Origin: an uncultured bacterium
Lineage (GTDB): Bacteria > CSSED10-310 > CALFER01
DNA: 30,467 bases
Assembly (NCBI GenBank): GCA_937951895.1
Contig: CALFER010000048.1
Span: 1-30,467 of the forward strand
Direction: 5' to 3'
Positions 7,737 to 15,122 of the stretch are shown piece after piece. The notes under the pieces were generated by a model. The model searched no databases, was not told where the DNA came from, and saw only the letters and a list, made by a program, of their open reading frames with translations. The position numbers were made by a program, and so were the translations under genes. The stretch's first letter is position 1. The number at the start of each line of letters is the position of its first letter.

Positions 7737-8060
7737 ATGAGGATGCTTGCTGAATTCTTCCCCGAATTCTCTGAAATGCTTGAATCGATGGATGCGCTCT
7801 ATGTCAGAAGTCGAACGATTGACGAAAAAACCTATCAGTTCATCTGTTTCGCACTGTCGGTGAAAGCCCGATCCAAACCATGTGTTCTCAAGCATTTTAA
7901 AGGAGCACTTCAGGCAGGCGCGACGGTAAAAGAGCTCGCATACATCCTTGCGCTGGTCATGCGGGAAGCAGCAGGAGCTGATGACTGTTGGACACATGAT
8001 GTCATCGGTGACTGGAAGGACATCATTCGAGGGAATGTATCATGCGATTGCCAAAAGTGA
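7737..8060 (+). CDS. Carboxymuconolactone decarboxylase (AhpD-like) family protein
   Basis: This 107-residue helical protein has the CMD/AhpD signature around SKPCVLKHFKGALQAGATVKELAYIL. AhpD uses a CxxC pair with a downstream His. Here Cys49 and His53 are kept, but the position of the first cysteine is Ser46, so the classical disulfide cannot form unless Cys37 or the C-terminal Cys84, Cys103 or Cys105 substitutes. The start ATG follows a GAGGAGGT site. It lies between the arsG-like gene and arsM. CMD proteins occur in other arsenic operons, but their role there is not settled; a peroxidase-like or thiol-exchange role on arsenicals is inference. Confidence 0.85.
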   Translation: MRMLAEFFPEFSEMLESMDALYVRSRTIDEKTYQFICFALSVKARSKPCVLKHFKGALQAGATVKELAYILALVMREAAGADDCWTHDVIGDWKDIIRGNVSCDCQK

Positions 8061-8118
8061 ATGCATAACACAGTTCAGTACCCTGTTCTGTCAACCTATC
8101 AAGAAGGATTACAAAGCG

Positions 8119-9006
8119 ATGAGAGACATTAACACAGATCGCGAGCACGATGACATCCGCGAGAAGGTTCGCGACGGATACGCCAGGATCGCCGACAGTA
8201 AAACATCATGTTGCGGACCATCTTCCTGCTGCGGCGGGCCAGCCGCCGGGGACATTGCCAGAGCCGTCGGTTACGTCAGCGAGGAACTGGCAGAGATTCC
8301 CGATGGAGCAAACATGGGACTGTCCTGCGGAAACCCGACGGCGCTTGCGTCGCTGCAGCCTGGCGATACTGTTCTCGACCTGGGAGCAGGCGGCGGATTC
8401 GATGTATTCATCGCGGCGCGGAAGGTCGGTGAGTCAGGCCATGCGATCGGAGTCGATATGACGCCGGAAATGGTCAGTAGAGCTCGTCAGAATAACCGAT
8501 CGTTCCGTCAATCGTCCGGACTGGATAACGTTGAGTTCCGTCTGGGTGAGATCGAACACCTTCCGGTTGCCGATGCCAGTATCGATGTCGTGATCTCGAA
8601 TTGCGTGATCAATCTGTCTCCGGAAAAAGCGCAGGTGTGGCGGGAAATCGCGCGCGTATTGAAACCCGGTGGTCGGGCGTGTATCTCTGATCTGGCCCTG
8701 CTGAGGCCGCTGCCTGAATCGGTCCGGCAGTCGATCGAGGCTCTGGTGGGGTGCATCGCCGGGGCTGTCCTCATCGATGAGACTCGGGCATTGATCCAAT
8801 CGGCTGGGCTGACGATCGTGAAGATTGAAACGAAGTCCGATTATATGAAGTCCATGAGCGACTGGTCTGATCCGTTGTATCAGGAGATTGCCCGCAAGCT
8901 TCCTTCCGGGTATCGACCCGACGACTACGTGACCAGTCTCAGTATCATCGCAGAAAATTCCAGAAAGAAGACCCGACACGCGACCGTCAAGAGAGCGATC
9001 AGATGA
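8119..9006 (+). CDS. arsM: Arsenite S-adenosylmethionine methyltransferase
   Basis: The 295-residue cytosolic enzyme methylates As(III) using S-adenosylmethionine. The SAM site is DLGAGGGFDVFIAA (about 87-100), followed by GVDMTPEMVSRAR. The three cysteines that bind arsenic in ArsM are all present: Cys70 in LSCGNP, Cys162 in SNCVINLSP and Cys212 in VGCIAGA. The N-terminus has two CC pairs (31-32, 37-38) as in many bacterial ArsM. The ATG at 8119 is preceded by AAGGA; the frame runs further upstream but overlaps the CMD gene and lacks ArsM similarity. Its product, methylarsenite, is a substrate of ArsP-type permeases, which links it to the second gene of the operon. Its end overlaps the next gene by 4 bases (ATGA). 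Confidence 0.95.
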   Translation: MRDINTDREHDDIREKVRDGYARIADSKTSCCGPSSCCGGPAAGDIARAVGYVSEELAEIPDGANMGLSCGNPTALASLQPGDTVLDLGAGGGFDVFIAARKVGESGHAIGVDMTPEMVSRARQNNRSFRQSSGLDNVEFRLGEIEHLPVADASIDVVISNCVINLSPEKAQVWREIARVLKPGGRACISDLALLRPLPESVRQSIEALVGCIAGAVLIDETRALIQSAGLTIVKIETKSDYMKSMSDWSDPLYQEIARKLPSGYRPDDYVTSLSIIAENSRKKTRHATVKRAIR

Positions 9007-9548
9007 ACAGGATCAGGCGGAGTCATTTCGGTGTCTTAACCGTTATGTCTATTCTTCTTGCGCTGTCGGAAACGGTTTCAGTGTCTGGAGATAAACCTCG
9101 AACTCCGCCCGGATTCAGCCTGGATCGCTTGGATGGCGGCGCCTTCAACCTTCAGGAGGATCTGGGAAACTCGGTTATCCTGCTGGAGTTCTGGGGGATG
9201 TGCTGTCATGCGAAACTGAGCGATCTGAAAACCATCGATGATCTGTATCTCCAGTATGGAAACCGGGGACTAAAAGTGTATGGCATCAACATCGATGACG
9301 CATCCAGACGCTCGCAGGTCAAACCCGCCGTCAAAAAATACGGCTACACTTTTCCCGTTCTCCTGGATCCCACTCAGGAAGTTCTTCGCAAATTCAGTCC
9401 GGATCGAGAGAAGCCGTATACCGTTGTCATCGATCGGAAAGGCGACATCATTCATGAGTCCGGTGGTGATCAGTCAAAGTCCCGCCCGTTGCTTGAGAAG
9501 ATCATCGAGGAGTGTCTGGAACAGGAACGACTTTCTGAACACAAGTGA
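9003..9548 (+). CDS. TlpA/redoxin-like exported protein with an altered active site
   Basis: The 181-residue protein has a signal peptide or anchor (about 7-28), then a redoxin/TlpA domain: PGFSLDRLDGG, ILLEFWGMCCHAKLSDL, the strand GLKVYGINIDD, and the cis-Pro region KPYTVVIDRKGDI. The usual WCxxC site is replaced by W64-G-M-C67-C68-H-A-K71. Cys68 aligns with the nucleophile, but the resolving cysteine position is Lys, and an extra vicinal Cys67 appears. Vicinal cysteines bind As(III) well, so arsenic binding or a one-Cys reductase role are possible (inference). It starts inside the arsM stop, so it is translationally coupled to arsM, and it is the last gene of the operon. Confidence 0.85.
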   Translation: MNRIRRSHFGVLTVMSILLALSETVSVSGDKPRTPPGFSLDRLDGGAFNLQEDLGNSVILLEFWGMCCHAKLSDLKTIDDLYLQYGNRGLKVYGINIDDASRRSQVKPAVKKYGYTFPVLLDPTQEVLRKFSPDREKPYTVVIDRKGDIIHESGGDQSKSRPLLEKIIEECLEQERLSEHK

Positions 9549-9599
9549 GCTGATACCTGCCTGGATCTGTTCAGGACGAGCATGCGTATCCCGGTTCCA

Positions 9600-10157
9600 T
9601 CAGAGCCCCGCGATTTCCATCCAGAGTAAAAGCAGAAGAATCAAAATGGATACCGGTACAACAACAAACCACTCGTTGATCTTGAGGATTTGGGGCAGGG
9701 TCACGTTGCCGTAGTCACCCAGTTTCAAAATGCCGCCTCTCAGTCCGGGATAAAACTCCGCGAACAGTCCTGCACCGATCAGAATCCCGATCATTCCACC
9801 GGTCAATGCATCGAGGTGTCCGTTCCCGATCGCTCCGACGATGGTGCCGGGACAGTATCCGAGCACCGCGAATCCGGCTCCGAAAATCAATCCACCGAAA
9901 ACATTCTTTCCGATTGATCCTGATTTGGGATGAAGGGTCACCCAGTTCATGGATTTCATGATGTGGATTCCGATCATGCCGGTGAGAACAGCTGAGAGCA
10001 TGATCTTGACGACGGTAAAATCGGTCAACAGCAATTGGCCGATGATGACATCGTAGTGAGTGACGCCGCCTTTTTGGAGCAGAAATCCGAAAATGATACC
10101 GAATCCGAGTCCCTGAATCAGAGAGCTGGAACGTTTATTGTGATTGGATGTGCCCAC
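9600..10157 (-). CDS. YeeE/YedE-family sulfur transporter, half-size protein B
   Basis: This is a 185-residue membrane protein with about five hydrophobic segments. The family signature AGFAVLGYCPGTIVGAIGNG carries the conserved Cys102. The GTG start is preceded by AGGAGG, which overlaps the stop region of the partner gene. YeeE/TsuA proteins take up thiosulfate through conserved cysteines. Here the transporter is split into two genes, as in the PmpA/PmpB pairs linked to BigR and persulfide dioxygenase. It is the last gene of the minus-strand sulfur operon and ends 51 bases from the convergent arsenic operon. Confidence 0.85.
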   Translation of the reverse strand: MGTSNHNKRSSSLIQGLGFGIIFGFLLQKGGVTHYDVIIGQLLLTDFTVVKIMLSAVLTGMIGIHIMKSMNWVTLHPKSGSIGKNVFGGLIFGAGFAVLGYCPGTIVGAIGNGHLDALTGGMIGILIGAGLFAEFYPGLRGGILKLGDYGNVTLPQILKINEWFVVVPVSILILLLLLWMEIAGL

Positions 10158-10170
10158 TCGATTCCGCCTC

Positions 10171-10689
10171 CTAACCGATCAGCTTGAAAAGGATGTGTGC
10201 AGCACTGATTCCACCGGCGAAGAAGCTGATTGCGGATACCCAGCTCGACAGGACGAGTTGCATCGTTCCGCTGATGCCGTGGCCGCTTGTGCAACCATCC
10301 GCCCAGCGTGCTCCGAACCCGAGACAGATTCCGCCGACTAATGCTGCGATGATCCTGAGACTTGTGCTGTCTCCGAAGGCGGATTCCCATGCTGCCGGTA
10401 TCCATCGCCAGTGAAAATCACCCGAAAGCAATGCAGAAACAGACGCTCCGATGAAGATCCCCGCAACGAGCATCCATTGCCAGTCGACATCCAATCGGAT
10501 CTCCTGGTAGTACGGTTTTGATTCAACCCTGCTGCCACGAATCAATCTCTCGATCAGACCACTGGTTTTGGCAAAACTGGTGGAACAGGCGATCGGCTTC
10601 TTCGCCAACAGGAAACTGAGCCAGCTCAGGATTCCGATTCCGATTCCGACTCCATACGGTGACCACCGGATATCAAGGAAGTAATCCAT
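10171..10689 (-). CDS. YeeE/YedE-family sulfur transporter, half-size protein A
   Basis: The 172-residue membrane protein carries CSTSFAKT (Cys35) and the family motif GARWADGCTSGHGISG (Cys133), both typical of YeeE/YedE transporters for thiosulfate or related sulfur species. The ATG at 10689 follows AAAGGA; the open frame reaches 10785 but would overlap the preceding gene. It is followed after 13 bases by the second half-transporter, so the two probably form one transport unit. Confidence 0.87.
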   Translation of the reverse strand: MDYFLDIRWSPYGVGIGIGILSWLSFLLAKKPIACSTSFAKTSGLIERLIRGSRVESKPYYQEIRLDVDWQWMLVAGIFIGASVSALLSGDFHWRWIPAAWESAFGDSTSLRIIAALVGGICLGFGARWADGCTSGHGISGTMQLVLSSWVSAISFFAGGISAAHILFKLIG

Positions 10690-10721
10690 GATCCATTTTC
10701 CTTTCAGCCTGAGCCATTGTG

Positions 10722-12155
10722 TTACTCTGAACCGAATGATTCCGTGAGTATATTGGAACCGAACTGGCTGACGCAGGCACGACATTCCCGAATGTAACCG
10801 GCAGCGCTGTACCCGCTCATCCCGCCTGCGACATTCGTAAGATCAGTGAAGCCCTTCTGTTCGAGGATACTCGCTCCGAGACTGGAACGATTCCCTGAGC
10901 TGCAGATAAGAACGATCGGTTGTTCCATGGTCAATTCAGCATGACGGGAACGAAGCTCAGCGACGGGTATATTGACAGCGCCTTCAATATGGTTGTCCGC
11001 GAATTCACCCGGAGCGCGGACATCGAGCAGAACGAAGCGGGTGTGACGGATGATCATCTCGTGCAGATCTTCCGCTGAAACAAGTCCGATGCGGCTGGTC
11101 GGGAGACCTGCCGTTGCCCATGCGATCATTCCGCCCTCCAGTTGGCCTGTTATCTGATCCAGACCAACCCGACGGGTCCAGCGAACTGCCTCTTCGGCTC
11201 TGTCCTCATCGTCGGCGACGAGCAGAATCTTCCTGTCGATCGGCAGCACCCATCCGGCGAATGTCGGAAAATTTCCGTTCAGGTCGAGATGCCAGGCACC
11301 CTGGATGTGCTGGCCGGCGAATGCATGATATCCTCGAACATCGACAACCATGATGTCCGGAGATTCCGATCGCTCTTTGAAAAGATGTACCGGGAGGGGT
11401 TTCATGACCGGGAGGTCGGCAAGTCGTGCCGGACCTTTCTGGTTGATCGCGCTGCAGCGGCTGAAATGATCCGGAGCCGCCGGCATGCCCTGAGTCAGTG
11501 ATCGAATGAACCTGGCTTTTTCCGATATCTGGAGAGCTGAATTGAATCGACGTTCATATCCGATGGTGGTCAGCCTTTTCGCACCCATGGATCGTCCGCA
11601 GAGCGAGCCTGCACCATGAGCGGGATACACTTCGACATAATCGGGTAGTTTCAAGAGTTTGTCGTGCAGACTGTGAAAGAGCTTTTCTGCAAGGATCGTC
11701 GATATATCAGGAAAGAGATCTGGCCGTCCCACATCGCCGACAAACAGAGTGTCCCCGACAAACACTCCGACCGGGCTTTCGGATCGAGATGTATCGATCA
11801 CCACATAGCTGAGGTGCTCCGGAGTATGCCCCGGTGTCTCGAGGACATTCAGAATCATGTCTTCCAGGTGAATCGTATCGCCATCCGAGAGACCGACGTG
11901 GTTGAAGGCGCATCCGGCTGATTTCGCAACATAGATGGTCGCTCCGGTCTTCTCGGCGAGATCGATGTGTCCGGAGACAAAGTCAGCATGAAGATGCGTT
12001 TGGAGAATATGTGTGATCTTCATGTCCATGTCTCTGGCTTCATCGATGTAGATATTGACATCTCTCTGGGGGTCGATCACGGCGCACGTTTTTTTCCCTG
12101 CGAGGATATAGGAGCTGTGCGCAATTTTGCCAATGAAGAATTGTTTTAGCAGCAT
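10722..12155 (-). CDS. Persulfide dioxygenase-like MBL protein fused to two rhodanese domains (Blh/PRF type)
   Basis: The 477-residue protein begins with a metallo-beta-lactamase fold: THLHADFVSGH (His54, His56, Asp58), ETPGHTPEH (His110), VGDVGRPD (Asp141) and PAHGAG (His180), the iron site of ETHE1/Blh-type persulfide dioxygenases. HADF instead of HADH is usual for the Blh branch. A first rhodanese domain (about 265-352) lacks a catalytic Cys and is probably structural. The second (about 375-455) has the active loop ICSSGNRS with Cys418. Such enzymes oxidise glutathione persulfide to sulfite, with rhodanese passing sulfur to or from thiosulfate. The start has a very strong AAGGAGG site, 10 bases after the SLC13 gene. 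Linkage to YeeE-type genes and a BigR-like regulator supports a role in sulfide detoxification. Confidence 0.9.
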   Translation of the reverse strand: MLLKQFFIGKIAHSSYILAGKKTCAVIDPQRDVNIYIDEARDMDMKITHILQTHLHADFVSGHIDLAEKTGATIYVAKSAGCAFNHVGLSDGDTIHLEDMILNVLETPGHTPEHLSYVVIDTSRSESPVGVFVGDTLFVGDVGRPDLFPDISTILAEKLFHSLHDKLLKLPDYVEVYPAHGAGSLCGRSMGAKRLTTIGYERRFNSALQISEKARFIRSLTQGMPAAPDHFSRCSAINQKGPARLADLPVMKPLPVHLFKERSESPDIMVVDVRGYHAFAGQHIQGAWHLDLNGNFPTFAGWVLPIDRKILLVADDEDRAEEAVRWTRRVGLDQITGQLEGGMIAWATAGLPTSRIGLVSAEDLHEMIIRHTRFVLLDVRAPGEFADNHIEGAVNIPVAELRSRHAELTMEQPIVLICSSGNRSSLGASILEQKGFTDLTNVAGGMSGYSAAGYIRECRACVSQFGSNILTESFGSE

Positions 12156-12165
12156 GGTTTCCTCC

Positions 12166-13959
12166 TTACTTTAAATAGAAGAAATAGAAGATTGAAACGA
12201 CGATTGCCAGAAACAGAACCGTCAGGCCGACTCCGGCCTTCAGATAGTCGGCGTTGCGATAACCTCCGGAGGCCATTAACAGCGCATTAACCTGATGGGT
12301 CGGCAGGACGAACGAGTTCGCCGTGCAAACGGCGGCCATGAGTGCCATTGTGCGGGGATCGATTCCTCCCAGTCGAGCCATGCTCATGACCAGGGGCGCC
12401 AGTACGATGACCGCACCGACGTTGGAGATCAACAGGGAAAACAATGTCGACATGACAGCCACCGTCATCACAAGAACGATCGGATGGCTTCCCTGAACCA
12501 GTACCATCACCTGGTTCGCCAGAAAATCGGCTGCGCCTGTCTTCTGCATGGCTGCACCCAGAGGGATGAGTCCTGCGAGCAGGAAGACGACTTTCCATTC
12601 GATTGATTGATATGCTTCCTGGATCGTCAGAACCCGTAACAGAACCATGGCGACTGCGCCGGTAAAAAAGGCAAGGGAGATCGGGAAACCCAGCAACGCG
12701 AGGCCAATCGCAAACAAAAAGCACCCGGATGCAACCCAAGATTTTGAAGGGTTCTCCGCATGCGCGGAAAACGGTGTCGTAACAACATAATCCGGACTCT
12801 GTTTCAACTCCGCAATTTTTTCCCACAAACCGTACACGATGATTGTGTCACCTGATCTGATTTCCAGATCGGAAAAATCTCCATGGATCTCCTCTCCCCT
12901 GCTGAACATCATGATCGGCTCGACTGCAAAGCGTTTGCGAATTGAATACCGCCGTATTGTCATGCCGACCAGTTCCGAGCGTGGAGGGATAATGACTTCT
13001 GCAAACCCCGATCGATCCGGGTCGCCCAGACCGAAAAAATCATTCATGGGTTCCGAGATCGTCAAGCCGAATGCCTCTGCAAACTTCCTGATGTTGTCCT
13101 CGTTCCCCATCAAAGCTACCACCTGTCCGTCCTCAAGTTTCATCATCCGCCATGGCGCGAAGGCGACAGACCGCTTTGAGGCAGCAGCCAGAATGTTCAC
13201 ATTGAAACGATTCCACGCTCCGGATTGTTCCGGTGTCATTCCAACCAATGCGCTGTTCTGAGGGATGATGTAGTATTGGACTGCATGAGGCAGATGGAAT
13301 GCTTCGATCAGTTTCTCCTGATCCGATGTTTCCGCTTCGGTTGATTTGAAACCGGGAAGAACATGTTTCCCGAGAAGAAGAAAGTATACAATACTGGCAG
13401 CCAGCAATATGATACCGATCGGGGTAACGCTAACCAGACGGAAGGGAGCGTGACCTTCCTGACGGATCAGATCGTTGATGAGAATCATCGGGCCGGATCC
13501 GACCATACTCAGCGTCCCCCCCAAAATGGCAGCGAACCCGATGGGCATAACGAGGCTGGCTGCAGGGATTTTCTCTCGTCGCGAAATATTCAGAATGCCG
13601 GGAAGAAACAGCGCAACTGCTCCGATGTTCTGAATAAATCCCGACAGAAGACCCACCGCCAGAGACATGACCCCCACAATCCGGGTTCTCCCTGAACCGA
13701 ATCTCCTGAGGATCTCCCGACTGAAACGATCCATGATCCCTGTTTTTGAGATTCCGTGCCCCAGCATCATGACCGCCATCATGGAGATCACCGCGTTGCC
13801 GGAGAATCCCGAGAAAGTTTCCGGTGCCGTCAGTATCCCGGTCCATCCAAGCAACAGCATGCACAGGATCGCCACGAGGTCGATCCGAAGAATGTCGAAC
13901 AAAAGCATGACGATGGTGAACCCTAGAATTGCCAGAACAGTCATGACATCAGGAGTCAT
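12166..13959 (-). CDS. SLC13/DASS-family permease with two TrkA-C (RCK_C) domains
   Basis: This 597-residue inner-membrane protein has two membrane halves flanking a cytosolic insert. The N half has IQNIGAVALFLPG; the C half has ISNVGAVIVLAPL and TANSFVLPTHQVNALLMASGGY, typical of divalent-anion:sodium symporters. The insert (about 225-400) holds two RCK_C-like modules (PQNSALVGMTPEQ and PPRSELVGMTIRR). Relatives with this layout include the SAC1/SLT sulfate transporters. In this operon a sulfur oxyanion, either sulfate uptake or sulfite/thiosulfate movement, is the likely substrate, but this is inference. The ATG at 13959 follows GGAGG with ideal spacing; an upstream extension to 14016 has no such site. 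It is the first intact gene of the sulfur operon. Confidence 0.9.
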   Translation of the reverse strand: MTPDVMTVLAILGFTIVMLLFDILRIDLVAILCMLLLGWTGILTAPETFSGFSGNAVISMMAVMMLGHGISKTGIMDRFSREILRRFGSGRTRIVGVMSLAVGLLSGFIQNIGAVALFLPGILNISRREKIPAASLVMPIGFAAILGGTLSMVGSGPMILINDLIRQEGHAPFRLVSVTPIGIILLAASIVYFLLLGKHVLPGFKSTEAETSDQEKLIEAFHLPHAVQYYIIPQNSALVGMTPEQSGAWNRFNVNILAAASKRSVAFAPWRMMKLEDGQVVALMGNEDNIRKFAEAFGLTISEPMNDFFGLGDPDRSGFAEVIIPPRSELVGMTIRRYSIRKRFAVEPIMMFSRGEEIHGDFSDLEIRSGDTIIVYGLWEKIAELKQSPDYVVTTPFSAHAENPSKSWVASGCFLFAIGLALLGFPISLAFFTGAVAMVLLRVLTIQEAYQSIEWKVVFLLAGLIPLGAAMQKTGAADFLANQVMVLVQGSHPIVLVMTVAVMSTLFSLLISNVGAVIVLAPLVMSMARLGGIDPRTMALMAAVCTANSFVLPTHQVNALLMASGGYRNADYLKAGVGLTVLFLAIVVSIFYFFYLK

Positions 13960-14002
13960 GAAATGCCTCCGGTGACTTTTACAGGACCTGGTTTTCAGGC
14001 CC

Positions 14003-14542
14003 TCAGAAGGTTTCAACTGAATGATGCAGATCGGTTGCGATCTTCAGATCGAGATCTCCGTCGAAGTTCTGTTTCCTGTCGAAGATGTACGGTCCGTCAA
14101 CAGCTCCCAATACCTGCTCGTCATCTGCATCATATCCGCGATCCCGGGATCGCATCTGATCCGCCGTCAGTGTCGCTTCGGAAGTGGCATACGTCGAGCC
14201 GGACATGTCACTCGCATACGCTTTCCCCAGTGTGCCTCCCGAGAACGTCTCGGGATCAGACCGAGTCAGATAGACGGTGCACCCTTCCCGCAGATCAAAA
14301 TCATCCGGAGTCAGGTCACCGAGCGGATCGGCCAATGTCCATGCCCCGACCGCATTCTGAGCGTCCGCGGCATTGAGGAATTCATAAACATCGCTGCCAA
14401 TCTGGATCTCGTCGACAACACTGACCCGGTACACTCGCTGTCGATACGGATTGCTGCCGGCGAGTGCCTGCTCGATATAGAGCCAGTAGCCATCGGTTCT
14501 GCCGGACCAGATCGGTTTCATTGTATCCCTCATTGGGTACAT
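14003..14542 (-). pseudogene. CpcT/CpeT-like protein lacking its N-terminus
   Basis: The frame matches CpcT/CpeT-type proteins from PIW onward: GYWLYIEQALAGSNPYRQRVYRV, a DP/GAW middle segment, REGCTVYLTR, FSGGTLGKAYASD, SRDRGYDADDEQVLGAVDGPYIFDR. In phototrophs this family attaches bilins to phycobiliproteins; members in other bacteria have no known function. The first 40-50 residues of the family are missing. Upstream in the same frame, TAA at 14552-14554 is followed by RLNMYP and preceded by a possible family-like remnant ending DSDFRIGIN, so a nonsense mutation is plausible. Alternatively a short protein starts at ATG 14521, which has GAGGGA in front, driven by TATAAA at 14556-14561. It lies 43 bases upstream of the SLC13 gene and could be cotranscribed with it. 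Confidence 0.6.
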
Positions 14543-14744
14543 ATTCAGCCGTTAGTTTATACCAATCCTGAAATCCGAATCAACAATGCAATACCGGGGA
14601 AAGTCGGATCCCGCATGCGACATGGAGGGGTCGATTTCGTGCTCAGAATCGATTGGGGATTCGGTGATGGAGAAGGCGGAGCGATCCGAGAGCGAGATGT
14701 GAACATGAATCTGAGATCGCGATCTGAAATACAGCATATTCATC

Positions 14745-14776
14745 TTGATATATTATAATATTCAGATATATTAATA
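14745..14776. promoter_or_regulatory. AT-rich promoter/operator region of the BigR-like gene
   Basis: TTGATA (14745-14750) with TATTAA (14769-14774) 18 bases on is a plausible promoter for the gene at 14804. The stretch holds a perfect 12-base palindrome ATATTATAATAT (14750-14761), a direct repeat GATATATTA (14747-14755 and 14765-14773) and a smaller palindrome TATTAATA (14769-14776). Such AT-rich dyads overlapping the -10 are where BigR/SqrR-type repressors bind. The region could also serve the divergent minus-strand genes. Confidence 0.5.
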
Positions 14777-14803
14777 CATGAATCCTAACCTCAGGAGGTT
14801 GAA

Positions 14804-15088
14804 GTGATTGAAAAAAAAGCCGAAAAAGCCGCACGATGTCTGAAAGTTCTTGCCCACCCCAAACGGCTTGTCATTCTTGCTTCGCTGAAGGATGATTCAC
14901 GTACCGTCAGCGAAATCAACGAGTTCGTGGCGATTCCTCAGGCCAGCCTCTCCCAGCATCTCGGTCTGATGCGTGATCGAGGACTTCTCAAATCACGAAA
15001 ACAGGGCACATCGGTGGTCTACTCCATCGCAAACAAACAAATCCTCGAGCTTCTTGAAGCTCTGATGAAAACCTTTTGTGCGCAGTAA
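14804..15088 (+). CDS. ArsR-family repressor, BigR/SqrR-like persulfide sensor candidate
   Basis: The 94-residue winged-helix protein starts with GTG after a perfect AGGAGG (14793-14798). It has HPKRLVILASL, the recognition helix PQASLSQHLGLMRDRGLL and the wing KQGTSVVYSI. It lacks the CVC arsenic box. Its only cysteines are Cys12, in the first helix, and Cys92, in a C-terminal FCAQ. A C-terminal helix cysteine is typical of BigR/SqrR/YgaV sensors, which form an interprotomer or intraprotomer polysulfide bond between two cysteines. The QxSLSQHL helix also fits that branch. The neighbouring Blh and YeeE genes are classic BigR targets. Whether Cys12 replaces the usual first sensor cysteine needs a structural alignment. 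Confidence 0.85.
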   Translation: MIEKKAEKAARCLKVLAHPKRLVILASLKDDSRTVSEINEFVAIPQASLSQHLGLMRDRGLLKSRKQGTSVVYSIANKQILELLEALMKTFCAQ

Positions 15089-15122
15089 GAATCACCATTA
15101 TTCAGTTGAGGAGGGAGCGTGT

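Noticed and set aside
7948..8118. N-terminal extension of arsM overlapping the CMD gene
   Set aside because: It lacks ArsM similarity; ATG 8119 has AAGGA and gives the expected N-terminus.
4612..9548. Arsenosugar biosynthesis cluster
   Set aside because: CMD-like and ArsM genes are shared with such clusters, but no radical SAM ArsS-like gene is present.
9549..9599. Bidirectional terminator between the convergent operons
   Set aside because: Only a weak CCTG/CAGG stem with GATAC/GTATC flanks and no T-run on either side; not convincing.
14021..14758. Plus-strand 245-residue reading frame
   Set aside because: It is antisense to the CpcT/CpeT similarity, which is strong on the minus strand, and has no ribosome site.
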